A stretch of DNA of 64,000 nucleotides from Paraburkholderia ginsengiterrae. Its GTDB lineage: Bacteria > Pseudomonadota > Gammaproteobacteria > Burkholderiales > Burkholderiaceae. The notes under the pieces were generated by a model, which saw nothing but the letters and a program-made list of their open reading frames with translations, was not told where the DNA came from and searched no databases. Positions 37,230 through 46,042 of the stretch are shown here, one piece after another. How positions within the stretch are numbered: the first letter of the stretch is position 1; the number at the start of each line of letters is the position of its first letter. The stretch covers positions 1-64,000 of the forward strand of contig NZ_LXKA01000187.1 in the NCBI RefSeq assembly GCF_001645125.1, read 5' to 3'. Both the position numbers and the translations under genes were made by a program.

Positions 37230-38291
37230 TCAAAACGCGATCGCGGCTTTGATTGATTGCACCGCTGCGCTGTTCAGGAAGTAATAGCTGTCTTGCGGTG
37301 TTCCGCCGCCGAGCGGAGCCAACTGCAGCGTCGTGCCATCCTTGACCAGGTAGCCCACATTGATTCCACCGTTGTACTGATAGAAGACCCGGTACTCGGT
37401 GGTTGCGGTGGCCAGCGGTGCAGTGGCCACCCATGCGCGCATACCCGCCAGCGTGACGATCTGACCGTCGGTGATCTGATAGCTTTTGCCGTCCGCCGTG
37501 CTCACGCGCGGGAAGAAGCCTTCAAGCGTCGAGATCGTGGTCGAGCACGGTGTCGGGGTGGTTCCGGTCGTGACCGGTGCAAGGCAGTCGAATGTGGTGA
37601 CCGAGTCGCCGACTTCGTTCCTCACGACTTTGACGTAGCTTGCCCCAGCTCGCCAATTGGCCTGTTTGTTATAAAACGATTGGCCGTTGATCGTGTTCGT
37701 CAGAACGCCCAAGGCGCTATTCGAGAACAGTTCGGCGGGCGACGACGAAATGAGGCCGCTAAGCGGGACGACGCTGTAGTTCGTGCCGAGTAACGTGTGC
37801 GTCACAGTTTTGCCGTCCGAGGCCAGGTAGTCTTCCTGAACGTTCGATCCCACGTAGCTGACCCGGACTTGCGCCGGAAATGCATCGCTATAGATCGCGC
37901 CATTGAATAGCCGGCGCGCGACCGCAATGGTGGGAACACTCAGCGCCGCCGATACCGACGTATGACCAACTGTCAGCAACTCCTCGCCGGCCGCCGGACT
38001 TTGCGTGATGCTCGAGTCGTCGGTATAGAAGTTACTGGAAGGGGCGACGGTCAATGCTCCCGTCGACGATGTGCTCGCCACCAGGCTGGCATGCAGATAA
38101 TGAAGCCCGCCATTGGCCGCGAGTGCGACGCTTTCGTAGTTTTGCTGCGTGGCGCTCAGATTGGCCGTGTTTCCTGTCGATGCCGAACTCCCCGACCCGC
38201 CTCCTCCGCACGCAGCCAGAAATAGCGCGGCGCTAATTGCCAGAATTACGCGATTATTTACCAATTGCTTTTTTTGTTCTTTCATTTTCAT
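37230..38291 (-). CDS. Predicted lipoprotein of unknown function
   Basis: I do not recognise the family. The protein has about 353 residues: a Lys-rich start (MKMKEQKKQ), a hydrophobic stretch and a lipobox (ALFLAACG) followed by a Gly/Ser linker. The mature part is Ser/Thr/Ala-rich with short beta-like segments and few charges, as in secreted beta-sandwich proteins. The 5' end and upstream region are AT-rich, unlike the neighbours. It lies beside the tRNA cluster, a frequent site of gene gain. The ATG at 38291 is chosen; a TTG at 38306 and an ATG at 38285 are alternatives. Confidence 0.75.
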   Translation of the reverse strand: MKMKEQKKQLVNNRVILAISAALFLAACGGGGSGSSASTGNTANLSATQQNYESVALAANGGLHYLHASLVASTSSTGALTVAPSSNFYTDDSSITQSPAAGEELLTVGHTSVSAALSVPTIAVARRLFNGAIYSDAFPAQVRVSYVGSNVQEDYLASDGKTVTHTLLGTNYSVVPLSGLISSSPAELFSNSALGVLTNTINGQSFYNKQANWRAGASYVKVVRNEVGDSVTTFDCLAPVTTGTTPTPCSTTISTLEGFFPRVSTADGKSYQITDGQIVTLAGMRAWVATAPLATATTEYRVFYQYNGGINVGYLVKDGTTLQLAPLGGGTPQDSYYFLNSAAVQSIKAAIAF

Positions 38292-38344
38292 TTTATTTTC
38301 TTTCAAATCTGTTTTAATGGCTTTTTAATGTCCCGAGTTAAATT

Positions 38345-38372
38345 TTGATTGCCAAAGGAAATTGGCGATAAT
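38345..38372 (+). promoter_or_regulatory. Promoter with an embedded palindrome
   Basis: TTGATT, 16-base spacer, GATAAT. The whole spacer is the inverted repeat GCCAA-AGGAAA-TTGGC. On the other strand the same repeat supplies TTGGCA, a possible -35 for the divergent lipoprotein gene. Confidence 0.5.
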
Positions 38373-38500
38373 GTACAGTGACAAAATACCACTGCGTGTA
38401 TCCGTTAGTGCGAATGGACCGGTGCCAATAAATGTCGGTGCTTTCTGATTGCGAATAGAGCCGGCAGGGCACGCCCGTTAGAACACCTACAATTCGACCA

Positions 38501-39235
38501 ATGAAAAAGACCATAACTGCTGCCATGCTGCTGGCCATGGGGTTGCCGGCGCTGGCTAATGCGCAATCCGCGCCGGCACCGGCCGTCAAAGCCGGGGACA
38601 CCTGGACTTACGTCAACACGTTCGAGAGAACGCCTTCCGTCTGGCGTCAGACACATGATGAAGTAACGGTCTTGCGCTCCACTCAGTCGCACATCTACTA
38701 CACGTCGAAACAGGCGGGCTCCACGCAGGCGCCGAATGAAGTCGTCGCGGGCGCGGACTGGAGCCGCGAGCGCAGCATCAATGGCGCGGAAGTCGTCGTC
38801 AATCGTCCGTTCCAGTTTCCGTTATCGTCGGGCAAAACGTGGAACCTCGGATACACGGAAGACCATCCGAACAAGACCTATTCATCGCTGAAGTGGAGCA
38901 GTCAATACCGGGTGGTGGATACGGAAACGGTCGAGGTGCCGGCAGGCAAATTCCAGGCGATCAAAGTCGAGGCGGAAGGCGACTGGGTTGGCCAGATCGA
39001 GCCGACGCAGACCGTGACACAAGCCGTGCAGACTCAGCAAGGCGATACGGCCATGGTGACTCATGCGCAGAACGCCGGTCCCAGGCAGGTGACGGGGCGC
39101 ACTTATAAAGCGTTCTGGTATGTGCCCGAGATTGGCCGGTGGGTAAAGTCGGTGGAAGAATATTACGGCAGCAACGGCGTGCGCAACGAGCGTTATACGA
39201 GCGAACTCGAATCGTTCAAAAGAAGCACGGATTAA
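38501..39235 (+). CDS. Secreted protein of unknown function
   Basis: No family recognised with certainty. It is 244 residues with a clean signal peptide (MKKTITAAMLLAMGLPALANA, cleavage at about residue 22). The mature part (AGDTWTYVNTFERTPSVWRQ, then YVPEIGRWVKSVEEYY) looks like a periplasmic beta-rich domain. It resembles the DUF3108-like pattern in which a lipid- or polymer-binding protein reports a W-Y-VPEIGRWV element. It is divergent from the lipoprotein gene and ends at a terminator. Confidence 0.78.
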   Translation: MKKTITAAMLLAMGLPALANAQSAPAPAVKAGDTWTYVNTFERTPSVWRQTHDEVTVLRSTQSHIYYTSKQAGSTQAPNEVVAGADWSRERSINGAEVVVNRPFQFPLSSGKTWNLGYTEDHPNKTYSSLKWSSQYRVVDTETVEVPAGKFQAIKVEAEGDWVGQIEPTQTVTQAVQTQQGDTAMVTHAQNAGPRQVTGRTYKAFWYVPEIGRWVKSVEEYYGSNGVRNERYTSELESFKRSTD

Positions 39236-39275
39236 TCGGCAGGCGTTCGATTATCTGGCGGCAGCTACTTCCGCA

Positions 39276-39310
39276 GAAAAAGCCCCGATGTAATTGGGGC
39301 TTTCTTTTTT
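39276..39310 (+). terminator. Rho-independent terminator
   Basis: AAAAAGCCCC and GGGGCTTTCTTTTTT flank an 8-base loop, 40 bases after the preceding gene. Confidence 0.85.
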
Positions 39311-39338
39311 GTCGCCGCTACCAGGAGATTCGCCAGGC

Positions 39339-39743
39339 ATGGACATTCAAAACATTGCTCGCCGCAGTTTCTACTTGCGCCTGATCTATGCGCTCTGTCT
39401 TTGCGGGGCCACCTGGACGCATCTGCAAGTGGCTCTCGCGCATGGCCTCGGCTGGGACTACGGCGGCGTAGCGCAACTGACGCGCATTTATTGGACCTCG
39501 CTGACCTTCATCGATCCGTTGGCCGTCTTGCTGTTGCTCGTCGTGCCGCGAGTCGGCCTGATTGTCTGCGTCGCTGTCATCGTGACAGATGTGGCGCACA
39601 ATTCATGGTTCGCGCTGCATAACCCGATCCGGCTGGATCTGTACCTGTCGCAGATCGCCTTTCTGCTATTCGTCGCGTGCACGGTGCGTACGGCGTGGCG
39701 AGGGGCTGCAGTCCGGCGTGAGGTGTCGCGTGTTATCAATTGA
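39339..39743 (+). CDS. Small integral membrane protein of unknown function
   Basis: A 134-residue protein with about four transmembrane helices (for example LIYALCLCGATWTHLQVALA and IDPLAVLLLLVVP). Conserved-looking polar residues lie in the loops (TDVAHNSWFALHNPIRLDLY). No domain is recognised. The start at MDIQNIARR follows CAGGAGA. Together with the TraB-family gene 48 bases later it may form a transcript. Confidence 0.7.
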   Translation: MDIQNIARRSFYLRLIYALCLCGATWTHLQVALAHGLGWDYGGVAQLTRIYWTSLTFIDPLAVLLLLVVPRVGLIVCVAVIVTDVAHNSWFALHNPIRLDLYLSQIAFLLFVACTVRTAWRGAAVRREVSRVIN

Positions 39744-39791
39744 CCGGCACGCTGGTCTAATCGCGTCATAGCCTGTCCACACCGAAACCGT

Positions 39792-40550
39792 ATGTACCTA
39801 CAACTCACCGGCACCCAGGTTCGTCTGCTTGGCTCGATGCATCTGTTTCCCGCGACGAGCCGCCGAACGCCGCCATGGATCGCCGAAGCGTATGACTGGG
39901 CCGAAGCGCTCGTGTTCGAGTCCGATCCACCGACCATTCTGCCGTTTCTGAAGAGCGACCAGCAAGGCGCCACCTCGCAACTGCAAACCTTGCTAGGCGC
40001 CGATGCATGGCGGCAACTCGACGCGGCGTGGCCCGTTGACGGGCCCTTGGCGCCGCTCGCGGATCTGCGGCCATGGGCCGCGCTGGTGGTCGCGCCAACG
40101 CTGTTCCAGCAGGTCGTCGAAGGCGTCGAGCCGCGCATGCTGCGCTCGGCGGCAACACAAGCCAAACCCTACTGGTATCTCGAGACCGCGCGGGAAGTGG
40201 CCGACACGCTCGAATCGATTCCGCTGGACGCGATCGGCGCGGCGCTCGCCTTGCTGATGTCGGACCTCGGTGAACCGCAGCGTACGCTCGAGCGCATGCA
40301 TGCAGCCTGGCTGGACGGCGATCTGAACGCGGTGCACGGTATCGCCGTCGAGTCGCCGATGTTCAATCTGCCGGGCATTCGCCAGGCGATTCTCGACACG
40401 CGCAATCGTGTATGGGCGGCGCGTCTGACGGAATATTTCACGCGGCCGGAACGCACGCTGGTGGTTGTCGGCGCGTTGCATTTGTGCGGGCCGGGCAATC
40501 TGATCGAATGTCTCGCGCGACCCGTCGAGCCGGTTTTTGTCAGCACGTAA
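39792..40550 (+). CDS. TraB/GumN-family protein
   Basis: A 252-residue member of the TraB/PrgY/GumN superfamily, related to Tiki metalloproteases. The two hallmark glycine-histidine motifs are present: LLGSMHLFP near the N-terminus and VVGALHLCG near the C-terminus. No signal peptide is visible, unlike many GumN homologues. A metal-dependent peptidase role is inferred from the superfamily only. Confidence 0.8.
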   Translation: MYLQLTGTQVRLLGSMHLFPATSRRTPPWIAEAYDWAEALVFESDPPTILPFLKSDQQGATSQLQTLLGADAWRQLDAAWPVDGPLAPLADLRPWAALVVAPTLFQQVVEGVEPRMLRSAATQAKPYWYLETAREVADTLESIPLDAIGAALALLMSDLGEPQRTLERMHAAWLDGDLNAVHGIAVESPMFNLPGIRQAILDTRNRVWAARLTEYFTRPERTLVVVGALHLCGPGNLIECLARPVEPVFVST

Positions 40551-40659
40551 CGAGCGCGTAGGGCGGTGGGGCGGCATCGTCCCACCGGGCTGCCTCGTGC
40601 GGCATAATTCCGCAGTGCCGCCAGCCGTGACGGCGTGTCTTCTTCTTTTGAGCCCTTTC

Positions 40660-41154
40660 ATGACCGAACCGCAGCAAACCGCCGCCACGCGTCTGGCACA
40701 ACTCGAATGGCGCTGGAAACCCTTCGACAGCCTCACGAGCGCCGAAGTCTATGCGGTGCTGGCCGCGCGCAGCGCGGTGTTCGTGATGGAGCAGAACTGC
40801 CTGTATGGCGATATCGACGGGCTCGATATGGAGGCCTGGCATCTTCTTGCTTATGGCCCCGGCGCGAGCCGTCCGCCGCTCGCAGGCTATCTGCGGGTGC
40901 TGCTGCCGGACGCTGACGATCGCGATATCCGTATCGGCCGCGTGCTGACAACTTCAGCGTTTCGCGGCATCGGTCTGGGCAATGCGATGCTGGAACGGTC
41001 GCTGACGCACATCCGGGCGCAGTGGCCCGGCACGCCGGTTCGTCTGCACGCGCAGGCTCATCTGCAAGGCTTTTACGGCGCGTTCGGCTTCACGCCGGTC
41101 TCGGAGATTCACGAAGAAGACGGCATCCCGCACGTCTGGATGCGCTCGGCCTGA
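40660..41154 (+). CDS. ElaA-type GNAT acetyltransferase
   Basis: A 164-residue acetyl-CoA-dependent N-acyltransferase. The ElaA pattern is clear: AEVYAVLAARSAVFVMEQNC, DIDGLDMEAWH and the acetyl-CoA loop TTSAFRGIGLGNAM. The C-terminal LQGFYGAFGF is typical of GNAT enzymes. The start at MTEPQQT is chosen over an upstream extension with no coding character. The substrate is unknown. Confidence 0.87.
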   Translation: MTEPQQTAATRLAQLEWRWKPFDSLTSAEVYAVLAARSAVFVMEQNCLYGDIDGLDMEAWHLLAYGPGASRPPLAGYLRVLLPDADDRDIRIGRVLTTSAFRGIGLGNAMLERSLTHIRAQWPGTPVRLHAQAHLQGFYGAFGFTPVSEIHEEDGIPHVWMRSA

Positions 41155-41227
41155 AGCAGCCGGACGACGCCGAACCCGGCGCATGTGCCACCGGGTTCGT
41201 TTCGATCGCCGCGTGGATCGGCCAGAA

Positions 41228-42112
41228 TCAGCGATCTCCGCCGGCGGGCGCCGCAGCAGTTCGCGTCAATGCTTGCGCGGCCTTCGCCCTCCGCTCGCCG
41301 CGCAGACGTCCGCGCGCCGACAGCCGCATCCAGTGACGCAGGGCCAACAGTGCGCCGATCACGCTCATCATCGAACCTGGAATCCACAGCAGCAGTCCGC
41401 CGATCTGTTGATCGCGCATCGGGCTGAGCCACGTGAACGCACGGCCGCAGATTGAATAAATTGGATACAACTCGTGCGGCGTGAAGAAGATGAACGCACC
41501 GAGAATAATCTGCGGCGGAATCGCGGCGATCACCACCAGCACGCGTTTGCCCGGCGACAAACGCGCCGGCGGCGCCGGACGCGGATCGAGCACGAGCCAC
41601 CAGAACAGCAGACCGTCGATCACCATGCTCCAGTTCATCACGCGATAAAGCCGCCAGTCGAGCATCGCCACGAAATGAATCGGCGACATCAGCCAGAAGT
41701 AGATCAGCCCGACGAATAGCGTGACGGCGACGACAGGATGCATCACCACGTCGAGCAGCTTGCGCACCACCGGTGTGGCCAGCGCGGGCCGCACGAAGCG
41801 CTGCCGCCAACTGAACGGAATACCCGCGCGTAAGGCCGCGCCTGGATACGACAGCGCGATGAAGAACGGCCCGAGGTGGTGCAGCACCAGATGCTGCGCC
41901 CGATGCATGAAAAACTCATGCTCGAAGAAATAGTCGAGCCGCGTATGCAACGCGACGTACAACGCCACCAGCCCGAACCAGAAGGAAATGCGCCGCGCGG
42001 CCGACACCTTCGCGCGGCGCGCGCCACGCACGAACAGGATCGCCGGCACCAGCAAGGCGATCACGACGGTCGGCGAAAACTCCCAGGGGTCGAGCCAGTA
42101 GAGCAGGTTCAT
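41228..42112 (-). CDS. ctaG: Cytochrome c oxidase assembly factor CtaG (caa3 type)
   Basis: A 294-residue membrane protein with about seven helices, of the caa3_CtaG family linked to copper insertion into cytochrome oxidase. Characteristic conserved histidines occur in HEFFMHRAQHLVLHHLGPF and VMHPVVAV, and Trp/Tyr-rich segments follow. It is the last gene of the SCO1-PCuAC-CtaG copper set on the minus strand, 9 bases after the PCuAC gene. Confidence 0.88.
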   Translation of the reverse strand: MNLLYWLDPWEFSPTVVIALLVPAILFVRGARRAKVSAARRISFWFGLVALYVALHTRLDYFFEHEFFMHRAQHLVLHHLGPFFIALSYPGAALRAGIPFSWRQRFVRPALATPVVRKLLDVVMHPVVAVTLFVGLIYFWLMSPIHFVAMLDWRLYRVMNWSMVIDGLLFWWLVLDPRPAPPARLSPGKRVLVVIAAIPPQIILGAFIFFTPHELYPIYSICGRAFTWLSPMRDQQIGGLLLWIPGSMMSVIGALLALRHWMRLSARGRLRGERRAKAAQALTRTAAAPAGGDR

Positions 42113-42121
42113 CGCGGCCCG

Positions 42122-42583
42122 TTACTTGGTCTGAGCCGGCGACTTAACGGCGAAGGGCGTGTCGAGCGTCTCGCCGTCCGAGAACTTGAGCGTGAGATGC
42201 ACGGTATCGCCAGGTGCGACCTTGTGCTTCGCGTCCTCGAGCATCACGTGATAACCGCCCGGCGCGATCGCGACCTGGCCATGCGCCGGTACGGTGAGCT
42301 TGTCGACCATCACCATCTTCTGCGACGAACCGTTCGACACGGTCTGATGCAGCATTGCGTCGCCGTAGTCGTTGCTGGATATATCGACGAGATCGACCGG
42401 CTTGTCGCTCGCGTTCACCAGCGTGACATAGGCGGCGGCGGGCAGATTGTTCGGCAGCCAGCGAACCCACGCGTCTTTCACGCTGATCGCATTGGGGCCC
42501 GCCGCTTGTGCACTCAACGCGCCACCGAACGAGAGGGCGAGGGCGCAAGTCAATGCTGCAAACGATTTGGTCTTGATCGACAT
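42122..42583 (-). CDS. Periplasmic copper chaperone PCu(A)C
   Basis: A 153-residue secreted Cu(I) chaperone delivering copper to the CuA or CuB site of cytochrome oxidase. It has a signal peptide (to about residue 27). The metal-ligand set His-x10-Met and His-x-Met is visible in MLHQTVSNGSSQKMVMV and GGYHVML. It lies between SCO1 and ctaG, its functional partners. Confidence 0.93.
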   Translation of the reverse strand: MSIKTKSFAALTCALALSFGGALSAQAAGPNAISVKDAWVRWLPNNLPAAAYVTLVNASDKPVDLVDISSNDYGDAMLHQTVSNGSSQKMVMVDKLTVPAHGQVAIAPGGYHVMLEDAKHKVAPGDTVHLTLKFSDGETLDTPFAVKSPAQTK

Positions 42584-42601
42584 AAATGGACTCGGAAAAG
42601 G

Positions 42602-43261
42602 TCAGGAATGGTCTTCGATGATGCGGCGCAGGTCTTGTGCGATCGCATCGGGCGTGTCGTGATCGGTGGCCAGCAGGCGGGCATGCCCCTCGCTGTCAAA
42701 CACATAGACGGCGGAGCTATGGGTGACTTCGTAGTTGCCGTTGGGGTCTCGCTTTTCCATCTGATAGGCGACGCGATAGCGCTTGGCGAGCGACTCGATT
42801 TGCCAGTCGGTGCCGGTCAGCCCTTCGGCGTGTTGTGCGTCGAAGGCGCCGACATAGTCGTGCAAGGCTTGCGGCGTGTCGCGTGCGGGATCGACGGTGA
42901 TGAACAGAATGCGCACCTTCTGCGCGTCGGGGCCGAGTTTGCCCAGCACCTGCATGAGACGGCCCATCGTTTCAGGGCAGACGTCCGGGCAATGCGTGTA
43001 GCCGAAATAGACGAGCGAGGCGCGGCCCTTGAACGAGTCGCCGTGGACCGTGCGGCCGTCGTCGGCGGTCAGCGTGAAATCGAGATCCGGCAGGTGGCCG
43101 GTGACGTTCGTCAGCTGCCAGGGTTCGGCTCGATGCGTGCACCCTGCGAGCGCGGTCAGCGCGCCTAGCATGACGGTCAGCGCAAACCGGCGAACGGCCC
43201 CCGCCTTGCGTGACGACGCGAGGTTCGCTTGCGAGTGCCGGGATGAGAGGTTCGGGAGCAA
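42602..43261 (-). CDS. SCO1/SenC copper-insertion protein
   Basis: A thiol-disulfide/copper protein for CuA assembly of cytochrome oxidase. It is up to 219 residues: a basic start, a hydrophobic segment and lipobox LTALAGC (Cys41), so probably a lipoprotein. The thioredoxin-fold domain has CPDVCP (Cys91 and Cys95) and the C-terminal copper histidine in EVTHSSAVYV. The only full-length start is a TTG at 43261; the exact start is uncertain because the first in-frame ATG would remove the charged n-region. Confidence 0.9.
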   Translation of the reverse strand: MLPNLSSRHSQANLASSRKAGAVRRFALTVMLGALTALAGCTHRAEPWQLTNVTGHLPDLDFTLTADDGRTVHGDSFKGRASLVYFGYTHCPDVCPETMGRLMQVLGKLGPDAQKVRILFITVDPARDTPQALHDYVGAFDAQHAEGLTGTDWQIESLAKRYRVAYQMEKRDPNGNYEVTHSSAVYVFDSEGHARLLATDHDTPDAIAQDLRRIIEDHS

Positions 43262-43661
43262 AGCAGGGGATCAGTGACTTGATTGAAGAGCAGCGCGCGG
43301 GTGGTGCAGGGGAGCGATGCCGGTGAACAGCGCCGGCCGATTCGCGTGCGGCGCGCGGGCCGTCATACTGTGCAACTATGCTCGTGGCGGCAATCGTCCG
43401 CGTGGCTGCGACTTTATCGCAAAATCGCCGGTCACGCCGCGCAGCACCCCCGGGCGCGCGGTTTGCGGGGCAATTTGACGCAGGCGGCTGAAAGCCCGCT
43501 GACGCCTGATCGTGTCCTTTTTGAACGCGACTCTTTGCGCCGCCTGCGCGCGGCGCCCGGCCAGGCTTGTGTGCTGCCTTACTTTCTCGAAAAATTGACG
43601 GATGCGCGGTAAGATGCGCACACTTTTCCGGCCGCAGAGGGCTGAAAGGCAAAACTATCCG
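43262..43661. other. Divergent intergenic region between SCO1 and otsB
   Basis: About 400 bases, containing promoters for both directions presumably; I see no convincing gene, repeat or terminator. Confidence 0.5.
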
Positions 43662-44411
43662 ATGCAAGCACTACCGGCTGTTCTGTCTCCGAGCGAGACG
43701 GCATTTTTCTTCGATTTCGACGGCACGCTCGTCGAACTCGCCCCCACGCCGGACGGCGTGTTGGTGCAACCGCGCGTGATCGAGCTGCTGACCGAGCTGC
43801 GCAGCCTGACCAACGGCGCAGTCGCGGTCGTGTCGGGGCGCGGGATCGACAGCATCGACGCTTTTCTCGGCATGCCCGATATGCCGATTGCCGGCCTGCA
43901 CGGTGCCGAGCGGCGCGACGCGAACGGCGACACGCAGCGCATCGGCTTTCAAGACGAGCGGCTCCTGCGCATGGAGCAGGTGCTCGCGCAAGTGGTCAAC
44001 GAAAACCCCGGCATGCTGCTCGAGATCAAGGGCGCGGCCGTCGCGCTGCATTACCGCAATGCGCCGGATCGCGAGCCAGTGGCGCGCGAGGCGACCGGGC
44101 GGCTGGTGGCCGATTACGCCGGCGCCTACGTGCTGCAGCCGGGCAAGATGGTCTATGAAATCAAACCCAAGGATGTCGACAAGGGCCGCGCGCTGCGCGC
44201 GTTCCTGGACGAGCCGCCGTTCGTCGGCCGCAAGCCGGTGTTTGCCGGCGACGACTTGACGGACGAGAAAGGCTTTGCCGTCGTCAACGAGCGCGGCGGC
44301 GTGTCGATCAAGGTTGGTGCGGGCGAGACGATGGCGCATACGCGCATCGACTCGGTCTCGGGGCTGCTCGACTGGCTCGCATCGATCGTCGCGGCGGCGC
44401 GCTCAGCATGA
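43662..44411 (+). CDS. otsB: Trehalose-6-phosphate phosphatase
   Basis: Dephosphorylates trehalose 6-phosphate. The 249-residue HAD-type enzyme has the nucleophile motif FDFDGTLVE (Asp18 and Asp20) and the late motif FAGDDLTDEKGF. The start MQALPAVLSP is preferred over upstream codons. otsA follows 52 bases later, so the two steps of osmoprotectant synthesis are co-transcribed in the order B-A. Confidence 0.95.
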   Translation: MQALPAVLSPSETAFFFDFDGTLVELAPTPDGVLVQPRVIELLTELRSLTNGAVAVVSGRGIDSIDAFLGMPDMPIAGLHGAERRDANGDTQRIGFQDERLLRMEQVLAQVVNENPGMLLEIKGAAVALHYRNAPDREPVAREATGRLVADYAGAYVLQPGKMVYEIKPKDVDKGRALRAFLDEPPFVGRKPVFAGDDLTDEKGFAVVNERGGVSIKVGAGETMAHTRIDSVSGLLDWLASIVAAARSA

Positions 44412-44463
44412 CGGCCGCGCGTCGCTCAACGCAAATAACGCACTGCATCGGGAATTGCGCTTC

Positions 44464-45924
44464 ATGAGCCGACTGATCATCGTATCCAACCGGGTGGCGC
44501 CAATCTCGGAGGGCGGCCCGGCGGCGGGCGGTCTGGCGGTTGGCGTGTATGACGCGCTGAAGGAAACCGGCGGCATGTGGTTTGGCTGGAGCGGCGACGT
44601 GCTCAGCTCGGGCCAGCCGCAGATCAAGGTCGAGGAGCGAGGGCCGGTGACTTTCGCGACCATCGCGCTGATGCGCCGCGATTACGACCAGTACTACCGT
44701 GGCTTCTCGAACGCCACGCTGTGGCCCGCGTTCCACTACCGCGCCGACCTGCTGCAATACGACCGGCACGATTTCGAGGGCTACTGCCGCGTCAACGCGT
44801 GGCTCGCGCAGCAACTCGTGCCGCTGCTGCGCGAAGACGACGTGATCTGGGTGCACGACTATCACCTGATCCCGTTCGCGCAGGCGCTGCGCGCAGCCGG
44901 CGTGAAGAATCGCATCGGCTTTTTCCTGCATATTCCGTTTCCGGCGTCGCAGGTGCTGCTGGCGGTGCCACCGCATCGCGAACTGGTCGAAGCACTGTGC
45001 TCGTTCGATCTGCTGGGTTTCCAGACCGCACCGGATCTGCGCGCGTTTTGCGACTACATCGTCAATGAAGCGAGCGGTACGGTCGAGGCATCGGCCGGCG
45101 ACCCAATGACGATCCACGCGTTCGGCCGCACGCTGCGCGCGGCGGCGTATCCGATCGGCGTCTACCCGGACGAAATCGCCGAACTCGCGAAAGCGGGCGA
45201 GCGCGGCAAGCCGGTGCGCACGATGAAAGCGACGCTGCATTCGCGCAAGCTGATCATGAGCGTGGACCGTCTCGATTATTCGAAGGGACTGGTCGAGCGT
45301 TTCCGCGCATTCGAGCGTCTGCTCGAACACGCGGCCGCGCAACGCAACAAGGTGTCGTTCCTGCAGATCGCTCCGCCCACGCGCGCCGACATGCATGCGT
45401 ATCAGGACATCCGCCTGCAACTCGAAGGCGAGTCAGGGCGGATCAATGGGCGCTTCGCCGAACTGGACTGGACGCCGATTCTCTACATCCACAAGCAATA
45501 CGAGCGCTCGGTGCTGGCCGCGCTGTTTCGCACCGCCCATGTCGGCTACGTCACGCCGTTGCGCGACGGCATGAACCTCGTCGCCAAGGAGTACGTTTCG
45601 GCGCAGGATCCGGAGAATCCCGGCGTGCTGGTGCTGTCGCGCTTTGCCGGCGCCGCGCAGGAGCTGGACGGCGCGTTGATCGTCAATCCGGTCGATATCG
45701 ACGGCATGGCCGAAGCGCTCGGCAAGGCGCTGGCGATGCCGCTCGCGGAGCGCCAGGCGCGCCATCGCGACATGATGGTTCAATTACGCGAGAACAACGT
45801 GTCGGTATGGCGCGATAACTTCATGCGTGATCTGCAGGGTGTTGCCGCGGCAAAAAACACGCGGGGCGCAAAGGGCAGAGCGGCATCAGGGAAACGGGCG
45901 GCACGCGAAACGCAGTCCGGGTAG
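44464..45924 (+). CDS. otsA: Trehalose-6-phosphate synthase
   Basis: A GT20 retaining glucosyltransferase making trehalose 6-phosphate from UDP-glucose and glucose 6-phosphate. It is 486 residues: [52 protein letters not shown] and [14 protein letters not shown]. The C-terminal tail is Lys/Arg/Ala-rich. It ends at a terminator. Confidence 0.96.
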   Translation: MSRLIIVSNRVAPISEGGPAAGGLAVGVYDALKETGGMWFGWSGDVLSSGQPQIKVEERGPVTFATIALMRRDYDQYYRGFSNATLWPAFHYRADLLQYDRHDFEGYCRVNAWLAQQLVPLLREDDVIWVHDYHLIPFAQALRAAGVKNRIGFFLHIPFPASQVLLAVPPHRELVEALCSFDLLGFQTAPDLRAFCDYIVNEASGTVEASAGDPMTIHAFGRTLRAAAYPIGVYPDEIAELAKAGERGKPVRTMKATLHSRKLIMSVDRLDYSKGLVERFRAFERLLEHAAAQRNKVSFLQIAPPTRADMHAYQDIRLQLEGESGRINGRFAELDWTPILYIHKQYERSVLAALFRTAHVGYVTPLRDGMNLVAKEYVSAQDPENPGVLVLSRFAGAAQELDGALIVNPVDIDGMAEALGKALAMPLAERQARHRDMMVQLRENNVSVWRDNFMRDLQGVAAAKNTRGAKGRAASGKRAARETQSG

Positions 45925-45975
45925 GCAGCGTTCGTGGGGATCGCTTCGCGCGTGACGCGTGACAATCAGGAGTAG

Positions 45976-46002
45976 AAAAGCCGCTTGAAAAGCGGCTTTT
46001 TT
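45976..46002 (+). terminator. Rho-independent terminator after otsA
   Basis: AAAAGCCGCTT-GAA-AAGCGGCTTTT followed by TT; an 11-bp stem. It also faces the end of the convergent ABC gene. Confidence 0.9.
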
Positions 46003-46042
46003 GTTGGTGGCGGCGCGCGGTATCGAGCGCGCGGCGAGTGGC

